Positions 28,189 through 37,711 are shown, counted from the first letter of the stretch. The stretch is 64,000 bases of DNA from Thalassospira povalilytica (GCF_002844235.1 NZ_PGTS01000003.1:1-64000); one strand, 5' to 3'. The notes: a model not told the origin generated them from the sequence alone. Program-made: numbers and translations.

Positions 28189-28661
28189 ACCCCGTCCCCT
28201 GCCAGCTGATCAATGCGCTTCACCCAGTCATCCCCGCTTGGTTCAAGGATGAACACCCGCCCATCGGGGGTTGATCCGGGTTCGATATGAATATCAAGAC
28301 GGTTTTCCGGGGTCAGATATTCCAGCCGGTCGGGCCATTCAATCAGGCTGACGGCATCGGCAAAGGCGTCCTCGATATCGAGTTCGTGGATTTCTTCGGG
28401 GTCAGACAGGCGATAGAGATCAAAATGCCAGACCGGCAGACGATCAAGTTCGTAAATCTGAACCAGCGTGAAGGTCGGGCTTGGGACTTCTTCATGCGGA
28501 TTATCGGCAACGGCCCGGATGAAGGCCCGGCAAAACGCACTTTTGCCCATGCCCAATGTGCCATGCATCAAAATCACATCACCCGGCTTGGCGATGGCGG
28601 CAAGGCGCGTGGCAAAGGCTTCGGTCCCGGTTTGATCACTGACAGTGACTGTCTTGCTCAT
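28185..28661 (-). CDS. tsaE: tRNA threonylcarbamoyladenosine biosynthesis ATPase TsaE
   Basis: A 158-residue P-loop protein with Walker A LHGTLGMGKSAF and the family motifs SPTFTLVQIYE and WHFDLYRLSDPEEIHELDIED. TsaE drives the TsaBD complex that puts t6A on ANN-decoding tRNAs. It is the first gene of the minus-strand operon tsaE-amgK-murU-addB-addA. Its partner tsaD lies in the same window at 49.8-50.9 kb. Confidence 0.95.
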   Translation of the reverse strand: MSKTVTVSDQTGTEAFATRLAAIAKPGDVILMHGTLGMGKSAFCRAFIRAVADNPHEEVPSPTFTLVQIYELDRLPVWHFDLYRLSDPEEIHELDIEDAFADAVSLIEWPDRLEYLTPENRLDIHIEPGSTPDGRVFILEPSGDDWVKRIDQLAGDGV

Positions 28662-28903
28662 GATATCCGTTCATTGAATGGGATCTGTTTGTTCTGTTGT
28701 AGGGTGACTGACCGTCCCTTCGCAATGATTTTACAAAATCCCGATTGCATGCACAGCAAAACAGGCCGCACATGGCAAATTTGCCCGGTTTACGTTGCGA
28801 TAAATGCCCCCAGATGCTATTTCGCAGCTAACAGTTTTCCCGCAGATCGTCGGGCAAAGGTCGCGACCTGGCCCAAACTTGATTTTAGTTGGATGGAATA
28901 AGT
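28662..28903. other. Divergent promoter region, tsaE / ferredoxin reductase
   Basis: A 242-base gap between head-to-head genes. I see no gene, clear operator or RNA element in it. Both promoters should lie here. Confidence 0.4.
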
Positions 28904-29926
28904 ATGTCAGACGCATCAAACAGCACAGATATTGCCATTATTGGCGCAGGCCCGGTCGGGCTTTTTGCGGTTTTCGAAGCCGGTATGCTGGGGCTTAAAT
29001 CCCATGTGATTGATGCGCTTGAAATGGTTGGCGGCCAGTGCAGCGCCCTTTACCCGGAAAAGCCGATTTTCGACATCCCGGCCCATCCGCAGATTGCCGG
29101 TCAGGACCTTATTGATCAGCTGGCCAAACAGGCCGAGCCGTTCGAGCCGACCTATCACCTGGGCCAGCAGGTCATCAAACTTGAAAAACGCGACGATGGC
29201 CGTTTCACGCTTGAAACCAATACCGGCACGGTGATTGACGCCGGTGCGGTCGTGATTGCCGCTGGTTGCGGTGCCTTTGGCCCGAACAAGCCGCCGATGG
29301 ATGGCCTTGAAGATTACGAGGGTTCCGGTGGCGTTCAGTATTACGTCAAACGTCGTGCCGATTTCGCCGGCAAGAAGGTTGTGATTGCCGGTGGCGGTGA
29401 TTCGGCCGTTGACTGGGCATTGTCGCTTCATGATGTCGCCGAAAAGGTGATGGTTGTCCACCGTCGCCCGAAATTCCGCGCCGCGCCCGACAGCAGCGCA
29501 AAGCTTCAGGCACTGGCAGAAGCCGGCAAGATCGAAATGGTCATCCCCTATCAGCTTAAGGGCCTTAAGGGTGAAAACGGCAATCTGTCACATGTGGTTG
29601 TCGCGACGCTTAAGGGCGAAGAGCGCGAACTGGAAGCCGATCACCTTCTGCCGTTCTTTGGCCTTGCCATGGAACTTGGTCCGATTGCCGACTGGGGCCT
29701 TAACCTTGATAAAAGCCATATCGGCGTAACCCAGGGTACGATGCAGACATCGGTTCCGGGCATTTTCGCGATCGGTGATATCGCGACCTATGAACATAAA
29801 CTGAAACTGATCCTTTCGGGCTTTGCCGAAGGTGCCAGCGCAATCCACGCGGCGCGTTCCTATCTGTTCCCGGACAAGGAATTCCACTTCGAATATTCGA
29901 CCACCACGGGTGTTCCCAACGAATAA
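28904..29926 (+). CDS. Ferredoxin--NADP+ reductase, thioredoxin-reductase-like type
   Basis: A 340-residue flavoprotein. The FAD-binding motif is IIGAGPVGLFAVFEAG, followed by GGQCSALYPEKPIFDIPAHP. The NADPH-binding motif is VVIAGGGDSAVDWAL, and the C-terminal FAD motif is GIFAIGDIATYE. The redox-active CxxC of thioredoxin reductase is absent, as in the TrxR-like FNR group that moves electrons between NADPH and ferredoxin or flavodoxin. An in-frame TTG at 28889 is a possible alternative start. The gene is divergent from tsaE. Confidence 0.9.
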   Translation: MSDASNSTDIAIIGAGPVGLFAVFEAGMLGLKSHVIDALEMVGGQCSALYPEKPIFDIPAHPQIAGQDLIDQLAKQAEPFEPTYHLGQQVIKLEKRDDGRFTLETNTGTVIDAGAVVIAAGCGAFGPNKPPMDGLEDYEGSGGVQYYVKRRADFAGKKVVIAGGGDSAVDWALSLHDVAEKVMVVHRRPKFRAAPDSSAKLQALAEAGKIEMVIPYQLKGLKGENGNLSHVVVATLKGEERELEADHLLPFFGLAMELGPIADWGLNLDKSHIGVTQGTMQTSVPGIFAIGDIATYEHKLKLILSGFAEGASAIHAARSYLFPDKEFHFEYSTTTGVPNE

Positions 29927-29966
29927 TCGAAGCCGGTCCAAAACCACCATTTCAGGAAAGCGCACC

Positions 29967-30365
29967 ATGACCACGTATAATCCAACCCATTCCGGTGGAT
30001 GTCTGTGTGGCGCGGTGCGCTTTGTTGCTTCTGGTGATCCGGTTGGCGGCAATCATTGCCATTGCGACATGTGCCGGAAAGACAGCGGATCGGGGGTTTC
30101 GACCTTTGTCACCTTTGCGACCGGTTCTGTGACGTGGGATGGCAAGCCCACCGATTATGAAAGCTCGCCTGGCAAGTTTCGCGGATTTTGCCCGAAATGC
30201 GGATCAAGCATCACCTGGCGGAATGGCGCCAATGACAGCACCATCGACATCCGGCTTGGCAGCTTTGACGACCCGCGCCCGTTCAAGGCCCGCAAACATT
30301 TGTGGATGCGTAACGCCCTTGAAAGCTTTGCCGGAATTGATCCCGATATCGAACATATCGACTGA
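29967..30365 (+). CDS. GFA family (CENP-V/GFA domain) protein
   Basis: A 132-residue zinc-binding protein of the glutathione-dependent formaldehyde-activating-like family. The cysteine pattern is present: GGCLCGAVRF, NHCHCDMCRKDSG and FCPKCGSSITW. Most members are not proven to act on formaldehyde, and the substrate here is unknown. The start has AGGAAAG before it. It ends eight bases from the end of the convergent SDR gene. Confidence 0.87.
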   Translation: MTTYNPTHSGGCLCGAVRFVASGDPVGGNHCHCDMCRKDSGSGVSTFVTFATGSVTWDGKPTDYESSPGKFRGFCPKCGSSITWRNGANDSTIDIRLGSFDDPRPFKARKHLWMRNALESFAGIDPDIEHID

Positions 30366-30373
30366 TATTCAAT

Positions 30374-31186
30374 TCAAACGGTCGGGATCGTGCCGCAATC
30401 GATCGTATATTCCGCACCATGAATGGCCGATGCGCGTTGTGACACCAGAAATGCCACCAGTTCGGCAATTTCATCCGGAACAGCCGGCCGCCCCAGCGAA
30501 ATACCACCCAAAGCATCAAGAATAGATTGCCTGGCGGCATCTTCGGTCATGTTTCCGCCCTTTGCGATGCGCGATACCATCGCCTTGGCCGCATCGGTAT
30601 ATATCCAGCCCGGGGCGATGCTGTTGACGCGGATGCCTTTGGGACCAACTTCCTTTGACAAGGATTTGCTGTATGTCGTCAAAGCCGCCTTGGCCGCGGC
30701 ATAAGCCGTGGTTGCGTCATGAAGTGGCAGTTGGCGTTGAATAGATGACGTATGCAAAACAACACCCTGCCCGTTCCTGATCATCGCGGGCAATATGATG
30801 CGATCCAGCCTGACAGCAGAAAGCAGGTTCAGGTTTAATTCCTGCATCCAGATATCATCATCAATGACCGCAAATCCGCCCGACGGCGCGGTTGAGCCCC
30901 CAACAACATGAATAAGAATATCCACATGCCCAAAGTGCGATAATGCGGCCTCACCAAACCTTTTGACATCGGCCGGATCGGTCAGGTCGGCCTGTATATA
31001 TGGCCCGTGTTCCAGATCATCGGGCTTTGACGACCGACCCGCAGTCAAAATGTCGGCACCCGCAGTTTTAAGCCGGTCGTAAATGGCCTTGCCTGCCCCT
31101 TGGGTTCCGCCGGTCAGCACAACTGTTTTGCCGGCGAATTCTTGGTCGAAACCCGCTTGATGCATGGTCATGTTCATCGCTTTCAT
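30374..31186 (-). CDS. Short-chain dehydrogenase/reductase
   Basis: A 270-residue SDR of classical type. The cofactor motif is VVLTGGTQGAGKAIYDRL, the NAG-type region reads HVVGGSTAP, and the catalytic motif is YAAAKAALTTYSKSL. The substrate cannot be told. Several nearby in-frame ATGs (31186, 31177, 31171, 31165) and a TTG at 31189 make the exact start uncertain. It follows the SnoaL-like gene by 29 bases in the same operon, divergent from an HxlR regulator that probably controls both. Confidence 0.87.
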   Translation of the reverse strand: MKAMNMTMHQAGFDQEFAGKTVVLTGGTQGAGKAIYDRLKTAGADILTAGRSSKPDDLEHGPYIQADLTDPADVKRFGEAALSHFGHVDILIHVVGGSTAPSGGFAVIDDDIWMQELNLNLLSAVRLDRIILPAMIRNGQGVVLHTSSIQRQLPLHDATTAYAAAKAALTTYSKSLSKEVGPKGIRVNSIAPGWIYTDAAKAMVSRIAKGGNMTEDAARQSILDALGGISLGRPAVPDEIAELVAFLVSQRASAIHGAEYTIDCGTIPTV

Positions 31187-31215
31187 CAACTCGTTAAAAC
31201 TGTTGGCAGGTGTGA

Positions 31216-31536
31216 CTATGAAATTGAAAGACGGTGAATAAGCCCGTCACAAAGCGTGAAGCGGTAATCAAGCATCACTGGACTGCCGGGAAAGTTTCCC
31301 GACACCTTGGCGCGCACAATGACGTCGCCTGCATCATTGGTCAGTTCTTGGGGTTCGGCGTGGAAGTCGTATTTTTGTCGTGCTGCGGCCTGCCATGCGT
31401 TGATTTCCGCATGGCCACGATGTGTGTTGCTTTCGTCATGAACGACCGCGTCACTGGAAAACGCCCGCAGATCAATGGACCCGTCATGCTTTCCGGAAAA
31501 ATATCGATCGATCGGTGATGGAAGGATCGGTTTCAT
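31216..31536 (-). CDS. SnoaL-like / NTF2-fold protein
   Basis: A 106-residue small alpha+beta barrel protein of the NTF2/SnoaL type. Recognisable elements are the opening helix DRYFSGKHDGSIDLRAFSSDAVVHDE, a GHAEINAWQAAARQKYDF helix and the strand VIVRAKVSGNFPGSPVMLDYRFTLCDGLI. Such proteins often act as small isomerases or hydrolases or as accessory proteins. It is the first gene of the operon with the SDR, and its start faces the HxlR gene over an operator-like palindrome. Confidence 0.8.
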   Translation of the reverse strand: MKPILPSPIDRYFSGKHDGSIDLRAFSSDAVVHDESNTHRGHAEINAWQAAARQKYDFHAEPQELTNDAGDVIVRAKVSGNFPGSPVMLDYRFTLCDGLIHRLSIS

Positions 31537-31584
31537 GGTCTGGACTCCTGATTGGATGATTGTCAGACCGCGATATTTTGCCTT

Positions 31585-31622
31585 AACTTACTTTTTGTGA
31601 AGTACGCACTTAAAAGTAAGTT
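31585..31622. promoter_or_regulatory. Palindromic operator between SnoaL-SDR operon and HxlR gene
   Basis: AACTTACTTTT (31585-31595) and AAAAGTAAGTT (31612-31622) are perfect 11-base inverted arms around a 16-base centre that itself contains AAGT-ACGC-ACTT. The position in a divergent gap next to an HxlR gene makes it the likely binding site of that regulator. Confidence 0.65.
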
Positions 31623-31641
31623 AGTGAGCATAAGGTAGGAA

Positions 31642-31998
31642 ATGGGGAAACAATACACACCCGATAGTGCGGCATCTGATGTCGAGGCCATTCTGCGGAT
31701 GCTCGAAGGTCGATGGAAACTGGTGATCCTGTTTCACCTGTTCGGTGGCAAGACGCAGCGTTATTCCGACCTTGAACGTCTTATTCCGGCGATTTCACAA
31801 AAAATGCTGGCCCAGCAGTTACGACAACTTGAAGCCGACGGCATCATAAAGCGCAAGGTGTACCCGCAAGTCCCGCCCAAGGTGGAATACAGCATGACCG
31901 ACTGGGGACAATCATTGTGCCCGGCACTGGATGCACTTTTGAAATGGGCAGAAGCACGCCCGGCTACAACGGGAGCAGAATCAGAAGCAGAAAGCTGA
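31642..31998 (+). CDS. HxlR family transcriptional regulator
   Basis: A 118-residue winged helix-turn-helix protein. The family core is EAILRMLEGRWKLVILFHLF, RYSDLERLIPAISQKMLAQQLRQLEADGIIKRKVY and VEYSMTDWGQSLCPAL. HxlR regulators often sense electrophiles or other small molecules and control a divergent oxidoreductase operon. Here the divergent genes are a SnoaL-like protein and an SDR, with a strong palindrome in between. No HxlR-typical N-terminal redox cysteine is visible, so the signal is unknown. Confidence 0.9.
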   Translation: MGKQYTPDSAASDVEAILRMLEGRWKLVILFHLFGGKTQRYSDLERLIPAISQKMLAQQLRQLEADGIIKRKVYPQVPPKVEYSMTDWGQSLCPALDALLKWAEARPATTGAESEAES

Positions 31999-32034
31999 CA
32001 GCTTGTTCTTGGCAGAACGGGCCTGCCCCCCGGG

Positions 32035-32499
32035 TCAGAGACCGGGATCTATTTTCAGATAGGCCGCCAGAACATCAACAATCATGCCGTGATCTTCGTG
32101 CGATGCCAGTCCAGATACCGTAATCGCACCAATGACCCCGACACCGGCAACCCGGATCGGGAAACTGCCGCCATGATCGGCGAAATCGGCAAAATCAATC
32201 CCGTGATCGGCCAGCGTCTTGCCCTTGGCCTTAAGCGCCATGCCAAAACGCATTGAACTTTCATGTTCGCGCAAGGTCAGGTTGCTTTTGCGACGCGCCC
32301 AGGCGTCATTGGCCGGTTTGGCACCGGGCAAGGATACATGAAACAGTGTGCGGTCAGGGGTTCGGATATCAACCACCACAGGCGCATTCTGGGCGCGCGC
32401 GACCGCAACCAGTTTTGAGCCGATGGTCCATGCCGTATCCTCGTCAAAGCGATCAAAGACCAGCTTTTCTTCCTGACGGGCGAGAAGGTCGAGATCCAT
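32035..32499 (-). CDS. UPF0303 / heme-degrading-domain (GlcG/HbpS-like) protein
   Basis: A 154-residue protein of the UPF0303 group, related to GlcG/HbpS-like folds and often named heme-degrading-domain protein. Typical pieces are WTIGSKLVAVARAQNAPVVVDI, HVSLPGAKPANDAWARRKSN and a C-terminal GVGVIGAITVSGLASHEDH. The start at 32499 is preceded by AAGGAACCGTCC; the ATG at 32544 is an alternative with a less typical N-terminus. Function is unproven. The gene overlaps no neighbour and lies downstream of the lepA terminator. Confidence 0.8.
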   Translation of the reverse strand: MDLDLLARQEEKLVFDRFDEDTAWTIGSKLVAVARAQNAPVVVDIRTPDRTLFHVSLPGAKPANDAWARRKSNLTLREHESSMRFGMALKAKGKTLADHGIDFADFADHGGSFPIRVAGVGVIGAITVSGLASHEDHGMIVDVLAAYLKIDPGL

Positions 32500-32577
32500 G
32501 GACGGTTCCTTGGCAACGGTGTTTGATGATCTTGCTTCATCCATAACGCAGCTTTGGCATTGATGGAAACAGCAAAG

Positions 32578-32611
32578 AAAAAAGGCTGCACCCATAACGG
32601 GATACAGCCTT
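32578..32611 (-). terminator. Intrinsic terminator of lepA
   Basis: Read on the minus strand: AAAGGCTGTATCCCGTTATGGGTGCAGCC followed by TTTTTT. Lies about 25 bases after the lepA stop. Confidence 0.75.
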
Positions 32612-32634
32612 TGTTTCGATATCGTAATTTCAGC

Positions 32635-34440
32635 TTATTTATCGTCGCCCATCTTGAGCGCATTGATAAAGGCCGATTGCGGAATTTCGACCTTGCCGAA
32701 CTGACGCATCTTTTTCTTACCGGCCTTCTGTTTTTCCAGAAGTTTACGTTTACGCGAAACGTCACCGCCGTAACATTTTGCCGTCACGTCCTTACGCAGG
32801 GCTGATACGGTTTCACGGGCAATCACCTTGCCGCCGATGGCGGCCTGAATGGCGATGCGGAACATCTGGCGCGGAATAAGGTCCTTGAGACGTTTACAAA
32901 TCTCGCGACCACGATATTCAGCAGCCGAACGGTGCACCATCAATGCCAGCGCATCGACCGGTTCTTCGTTCACAAGGATGGAAACCTTGACCAGATCGCT
33001 TTCGTCATAGCCGGCGATCTCGTAGTCGAAGCTTGCATAGCCGCGCGAGATCGATTTCAGGCGGTCATAAAAGTCAAACACCACTTCGTTAAGCGGCAGC
33101 TTGTAGACCACCATCGCACGGTTCCCGACATAGGTCAGGTCAAGCTGCACACCACGGCGTTCGGTACACAGGGTCAGGATGCCGCCAAGATAATCATCGG
33201 GCACCATGATCGATGCCTTGATCCACGGTTCTTCAATCGCCTTGATCTTGGTGACGTCCGGGAAATCTGCCGGGTTATGAAGCAGGATTTCTTCGCCCTT
33301 GCTCATGGTGATCTTGTAGGACACCGACGGGGCGGTCGTGATCAGATCAAGCTCGAACTCGCGTTCCAGACGTTCCTGGATGATTTCGAGATGAAGCAGA
33401 CCCAGGAAGCCACAGCGGAAACCAAGACCAAGTGCGGTCGAGTTTTCCGGTTCGAACTGGAAGGATGCGTCATTGAGATGCAGCTTTTCAAGCGCATCAC
33501 GCAGCACTTCATATTCGCTGGTATCGACCGGGAAGATACCACAGAACACGACCGGAATGGACGGTTTGAAACCGGCCAGCGGCTTGGCACAGGGGCGCTT
33601 TTCTTCGGTAATGGTGTCACCGACTTCGCATTCTGCCACGGTTTTCATGCCGCAATTGATAAAGCCGACTTCACCCGGGCCCAGTTCATCAAGGGCGAGC
33701 GGTTTTGGCGTAAAGACGCCGACACGTTCGATCTGATGGGTGACCTTGGCGTTCATGAAGCGAACTTTCTGCCCTTTTTTGAGCGTCCCTTCCTTCACGC
33801 GCACCAGAATCATCACACCAAGATAGGTGTCATACCAGCTGTCCACCAGAAGGACTTCAAGCGGGGCATCCGCATCACCGGTCGGTGCCGGAAGACGATG
33901 CACCAGTGCTTCAAGCACGTCGGGAACACCCATGCCGGTCTTGGCCGAAATCATCACGGCTTCGGATGCGTCAATGCCGATGACTTCTTCGATCTGTTCC
34001 TTTACGCGGTCGGGTTCGGCAGCCGGAAGATCGACCTTGTTCAATACCGGAACGATTTCGTGGTTGTTTTCAATTGCCTGATAAACGTTGGCAAGGGTCT
34101 GTGCTTCGACACCCTGGGCGGCATCCACCACCAGAAGCGATCCTTCACACGCCGCAAGCGACCGCGATACTTCATAGGCAAAGTCCACGTGGCCCGGCGT
34201 ATCCATCAGGTTGAGCGTATATTCCTGCCCATCCTTGGCGGTGTATTTCAAACGCACGGCCTGTGATTTGATCGTGATGCCGCGTTCACGTTCGATATCC
34301 ATCGAATCGAGAACCTGATCGGCCATTTCACGTTCGGTCAGGCCACCGGTCAACTGGATCAGACGATCGGCCAGGGTCGATTTGCCGTGGTCGATATGCG
34401 CAATGATCGAAAAGTTACGAATGTTCTTAAGGTCAGTCAT
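32635..34440 (-). CDS. lepA: Elongation factor 4 (LepA)
   Basis: A 601-residue ribosomal GTPase. G1 is AHIDHGKST (14-22), G3 is DTPGHVDF and G4 is NKVD. The EF-G-like domains II, III and V follow, and the C-terminal LepA-specific domain ends in [20 protein letters not shown]. It promotes translation initiation or back-translocation under stress. The start at 34440 begins exactly at the family N-terminus ([19 protein letters not shown]). Unlike in enterobacteria, lepA is not followed by the signal peptidase gene. Confidence 0.96.
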   Translation of the reverse strand: MTDLKNIRNFSIIAHIDHGKSTLADRLIQLTGGLTEREMADQVLDSMDIERERGITIKSQAVRLKYTAKDGQEYTLNLMDTPGHVDFAYEVSRSLAACEGSLLVVDAAQGVEAQTLANVYQAIENNHEIVPVLNKVDLPAAEPDRVKEQIEEVIGIDASEAVMISAKTGMGVPDVLEALVHRLPAPTGDADAPLEVLLVDSWYDTYLGVMILVRVKEGTLKKGQKVRFMNAKVTHQIERVGVFTPKPLALDELGPGEVGFINCGMKTVAECEVGDTITEEKRPCAKPLAGFKPSIPVVFCGIFPVDTSEYEVLRDALEKLHLNDASFQFEPENSTALGLGFRCGFLGLLHLEIIQERLEREFELDLITTAPSVSYKITMSKGEEILLHNPADFPDVTKIKAIEEPWIKASIMVPDDYLGGILTLCTERRGVQLDLTYVGNRAMVVYKLPLNEVVFDFYDRLKSISRGYASFDYEIAGYDESDLVKVSILVNEEPVDALALMVHRSAAEYRGREICKRLKDLIPRQMFRIAIQAAIGGKVIARETVSALRKDVTAKCYGGDVSRKRKLLEKQKAGKKKMRQFGKVEIPQSAFINALKMGDDK

Positions 34441-34993
34441 TTTGGCTGCTTCTGGCACTAAAATTGGCTGGCATTTCGCCGCGTGGCACATATGTTTCGA
34501 TTTGGTGTGATCCCCCGAACCGGGCGGTTACGATCCACGCAATCAACAAGCTTTCCCATTGCGATCCATCCCGGTCTGCACGCCTGTGTGGCGGCGACTC
34601 AAAGGTAGGATCACATCCGGTTACCGGACTGGCATAAACAGGAAAACCCGCCTTGCGTGATCGTCGTATCCGTCAGAAAACCGCATTTTCAATTTTCCGG
34701 ATCAATCACCAGCGGGTTTATAGGGGTTTTTGCCCGCAATTAGAAGCGTTGTGTTGTGTTTGCAGCCCAACGAATTCACATGCCAGACACGCACCCCATA
34801 TCAACAGAACGCCGCAACCGGGTGCCAAAGCATCACCCGATCACGCAAACAGGCACAGTTGAAGGCTTTTTCTTTTGCAGTACCTATGAATTCATCTGTT
34901 TGTCATCTTTTCAACCGCATGAAAAGAACATAGGTTTTAAAGAGTAAAAACAACAACCTTCCTGACAGGGACAGCCGGGGATACGCGAAGAAC
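34441..34993. other. Large divergent gap, lepA / histidine kinase
   Basis: About 550 bases between head-to-head genes. No convincing gene is seen; short open frames here lack family features. A weak distant inverted repeat ACCTATG / CATAGGT flanks an AT-rich stretch just before the kinase gene (about 34883-34936). The length would allow long leaders or a small RNA, but nothing is recognised. Confidence 0.4.
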
Positions 34994-37042
34994 ATGTTCA
35001 TGACGTCGATCGAGCCGTCCCTGTCACGGCGCAGCCTGGTGAAATTGCGCAAAAGGCTGGCGGCCCTGACCCTTACGGGTGTGTTTGTCTTGCTGTTTTC
35101 GTTCTTCTTTATTCAGAAGACGCTTTATGACAGTGCGGTTGAACATGCCAGTGCCCAGCTTGAAGCAACGGCCTACCGGCTGGGGTCGATGTTGTTGCAA
35201 CATGACGATGTCGATCTGCAACAGATCGTTAATGACAATTCCACCATCACCGTCGGGGTTCTTGATCAGGACCTTAATCAGATCAAGGGGTTTATCCCGC
35301 CGCATCTGATCGGTGATCTGGCGGACTATATCAGCCATCAGAACAATGATCGTGATTCACTGATTTGCGTGCATGGTCAGCAGGTCATGGTTCTGGCATA
35401 CAGCAAATTGCCCGAACTTGACCGCATTGTGGTGGCCTATACGCCGCGCAGCATCCTGATGGAAAGCTGGCGCGAAGCCATCATCCTGCATGCCCTGATG
35501 TTTGTCATGGCGCTGGTGATCATGTGCGGATTGTCGATCTGGCTTTGGCAGCGCCTTAAACGCCAGCATCTGCGGGCGATCAACCTGACGGAGCATTTCA
35601 GCGAAACCGAAAACACGCTTTCGGAATGCGGATGCGCTGTCATCAGCTGGCCGGTCGAAAGCAATGATGGCAGGCTTTCCACGCAATTGAACTGGCCGGA
35701 AATCCTTGGCCCCACCGACGAAACAGTTGGCCCGTTCATGACCGATTTCCTTGATCGGCTGTCGCCGGCATCAAGGGCCAAATTGCAGGGCCCCCTTATT
35801 CAGAACAAATGGCCCGACGAGCGGATTGGCGCGATGGTCGATCTGCGGGTTTCGGGGAGCCAGTTGCAGCGTTTCTATCTGATGGCGCAACGCGTTCAGG
35901 AAGATGATCACGAAACCATTTCGGTTTTGCTGCTTGAAACGGCAAGCCATCAGGAACTTTGCCATCCGTTTGAAACCTATTTGCGTCACACGCCCGAACC
36001 ATCCATCGCAATTGATCAGGACGGGATTTTACGCGGCTTTAGTCCGGCACTCGAAGAGCTTGTCGGATTGCAATTGCACGAAGTGATCGGCAAACATTTC
36101 TTCAAGATCTTTGAGCCGGATGATCAGCAATCTGCCATGACCGCGTTTCGTGACCGCGGCCCGGCACATATGATCGGGGACGGCAATTCGATACTGCGCG
36201 TGCGTGACCATCACAACCAGGTGCGTTGGCTGGCCTGGCGCGGTACGCGGCCGATTGACGGCATGATCTTTGCCAGTGCGCGCGACGTGACCGAATTTGT
36301 CGAAAACGCCAACAAGTTGCGAGATACCCTTGATCAGCTCAAGCGCAGCAACGAAGATCTTGAACAGTTTGCCTATGTTGCATCCCATGACCTGCAACAG
36401 CCATTGCGCATGGTGGCAAGCTATACCCAGTTGCTTAAACGTCGTTATGGCGGAACCCTTGATCAGGAAGCCGACGAATATATCGATTATGCCGTTGATG
36501 GTGCCAAACGGATGCACAAGCTGATCAGTCATCTGCTTGAATATGCCAAAACCGGCACCAGCGAAGATTTCACCGAAATCGACTGCAATCTTGTTCTGAA
36601 CGAAGCACAGGCCGATTTGAAAGCCGTGATCAGTCAGGAACATGCCACCATTACCCATGACGATTTGCCGATCATCAAGGGCGACCGGATCGCATTGTCG
36701 CGGCTGTTCCAGAATTTGTTGTCGAACGCCATCAAATACCGCCGTCAGGGCGTGCCGCCCCATATCGAAATCACCGTCGAACCGGACCCGGTAATGGGTG
36801 ATTTCTGGCGGTTCTCGATCCGCGATAACGGGATTGGCATTCATCCCGAACATGCACAGCGCATCTTCCGGCTGTTCCAGCGCCTTCACAAGGATGAATT
36901 TTCCGGTACGGGACTTGGTTTGTCATTATGCCGGAAAATCGTGGAACAGCATGGCGGTCGTATCTGGCTTGATACCAGCCGTCCGGTCAGCGACCCGGGC
37001 ACGACCATCATCTTTACATTACGGGTCAACCGGCCGGACTGA
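34994..37042 (+). CDS. Membrane sensor histidine kinase with PAS domain
   Basis: A 682-residue hybrid-free sensor kinase. A membrane helix (about 22-43), an extracytoplasmic sensor region (about 44-158) and a second helix (about 162-186) are followed by an undefined region. A PAS domain (about 335-435, PSIAIDQDGILRGFSPALEEL...) precedes the HisKA part with FAYVASHDLQQPLR (phospho-His465). The ATPase motifs are NLLSNAIKYR, DNGIGI, RIFRLFQRLH and GTGLGLSL. The HisKA style is that of phytochrome-related kinases, but no chromophore domain is present. No response regulator is adjacent, so its partner is unknown. A second in-frame ATG lies at 35000. Confidence 0.9.
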   Translation: MFMTSIEPSLSRRSLVKLRKRLAALTLTGVFVLLFSFFFIQKTLYDSAVEHASAQLEATAYRLGSMLLQHDDVDLQQIVNDNSTITVGVLDQDLNQIKGFIPPHLIGDLADYISHQNNDRDSLICVHGQQVMVLAYSKLPELDRIVVAYTPRSILMESWREAIILHALMFVMALVIMCGLSIWLWQRLKRQHLRAINLTEHFSETENTLSECGCAVISWPVESNDGRLSTQLNWPEILGPTDETVGPFMTDFLDRLSPASRAKLQGPLIQNKWPDERIGAMVDLRVSGSQLQRFYLMAQRVQEDDHETISVLLLETASHQELCHPFETYLRHTPEPSIAIDQDGILRGFSPALEELVGLQLHEVIGKHFFKIFEPDDQQSAMTAFRDRGPAHMIGDGNSILRVRDHHNQVRWLAWRGTRPIDGMIFASARDVTEFVENANKLRDTLDQLKRSNEDLEQFAYVASHDLQQPLRMVASYTQLLKRRYGGTLDQEADEYIDYAVDGAKRMHKLISHLLEYAKTGTSEDFTEIDCNLVLNEAQADLKAVISQEHATITHDDLPIIKGDRIALSRLFQNLLSNAIKYRRQGVPPHIEITVEPDPVMGDFWRFSIRDNGIGIHPEHAQRIFRLFQRLHKDEFSGTGLGLSLCRKIVEQHGGRIWLDTSRPVSDPGTTIIFTLRVNRPD

Positions 37043-37192
37043 TCGGGAAATTGCCCCGCCGGGGCATCCCGAAGACTCCAGAAATACGTCGCATCGCCAG
37101 AACGTCACACCGGATGGCAAGCATATTGCTTTGATATCAGGGTATCGGGGCTGCCAGGAAAAAGCTGCCCTGTTGTGGCAATGGAGTGACGC

Positions 37193-37666
37193 ATGTTCAG
37201 ATTTTCGGCCCTGTCCCGCCCCCGTTTTGGCATCCTGTTTGTGATGCTCGGTACATTGACCATAAGCGCCTGTGGCTCGGACATGCGCACCATGAATAAC
37301 AGCCACATGCAAAAACTGGCCTATTTCTTTGCCGAACATGAACCGGGCGAACCGTTGCCCCGCGGCTGGAGACGATTGGACGGCCGGGAAATCAATTACC
37401 GTTTTGCAAACGAAACATATGCCGTCTACTCAATTGATGAAGATGAACAGCTTTTGGTCATGCATCTTTATGACAATGGCGAAGGCCGCCTTGAAGCCGA
37501 CGATGATCGCGAACGGTGCGCCTGGAACACCATGATGGATCAGTTGACGATCGAATGCGACGACACCGATATGGAATGGCATGTCTATACCAACGGTCCC
37601 GATTTGATTGCGCTTGATCTGGACGAGGAAGAATATGCCATCCTGCGCAAACGGCCGGGTCGGTAA
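37193..37666 (+). CDS. Hypothetical lipoprotein
   Basis: A 157-residue protein that I do not recognise. It starts with a lipoprotein signal peptide whose lipobox is ISAC, placing the acylated cysteine at residue 27 (LTISACGSD). The mature part is acidic, with EADDDRERC near the middle and ALDLDEEEYAIL near the end, and two further cysteines (in RERCAW and IECDD) that could form a disulfide. A ribosome site TGGAGTG precedes the ATG. It lies 150 bases after the kinase gene and before a terminator; an envelope-stress or sensing link with the kinase is only a guess. Confidence 0.72.
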   Translation: MFRFSALSRPRFGILFVMLGTLTISACGSDMRTMNNSHMQKLAYFFAEHEPGEPLPRGWRRLDGREINYRFANETYAVYSIDEDEQLLVMHLYDNGEGRLEADDDRERCAWNTMMDQLTIECDDTDMEWHVYTNGPDLIALDLDEEEYAILRKRPGR

Positions 37667-37711
37667 ATATTGTCCGGTCGGCGTTTATCACACCGTCGGA
37701 ATTTCCAAAAG

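Noticed and set aside
32932-34266. 444-codon plus-strand open frame opposite lepA
   Set aside because: Shadow of the GTPase gene; no domain features.
34653-34947. Several short plus-strand open frames upstream of the histidine kinase
   Set aside because: Overlapping frames in a gap, without ribosome sites or recognisable motifs.
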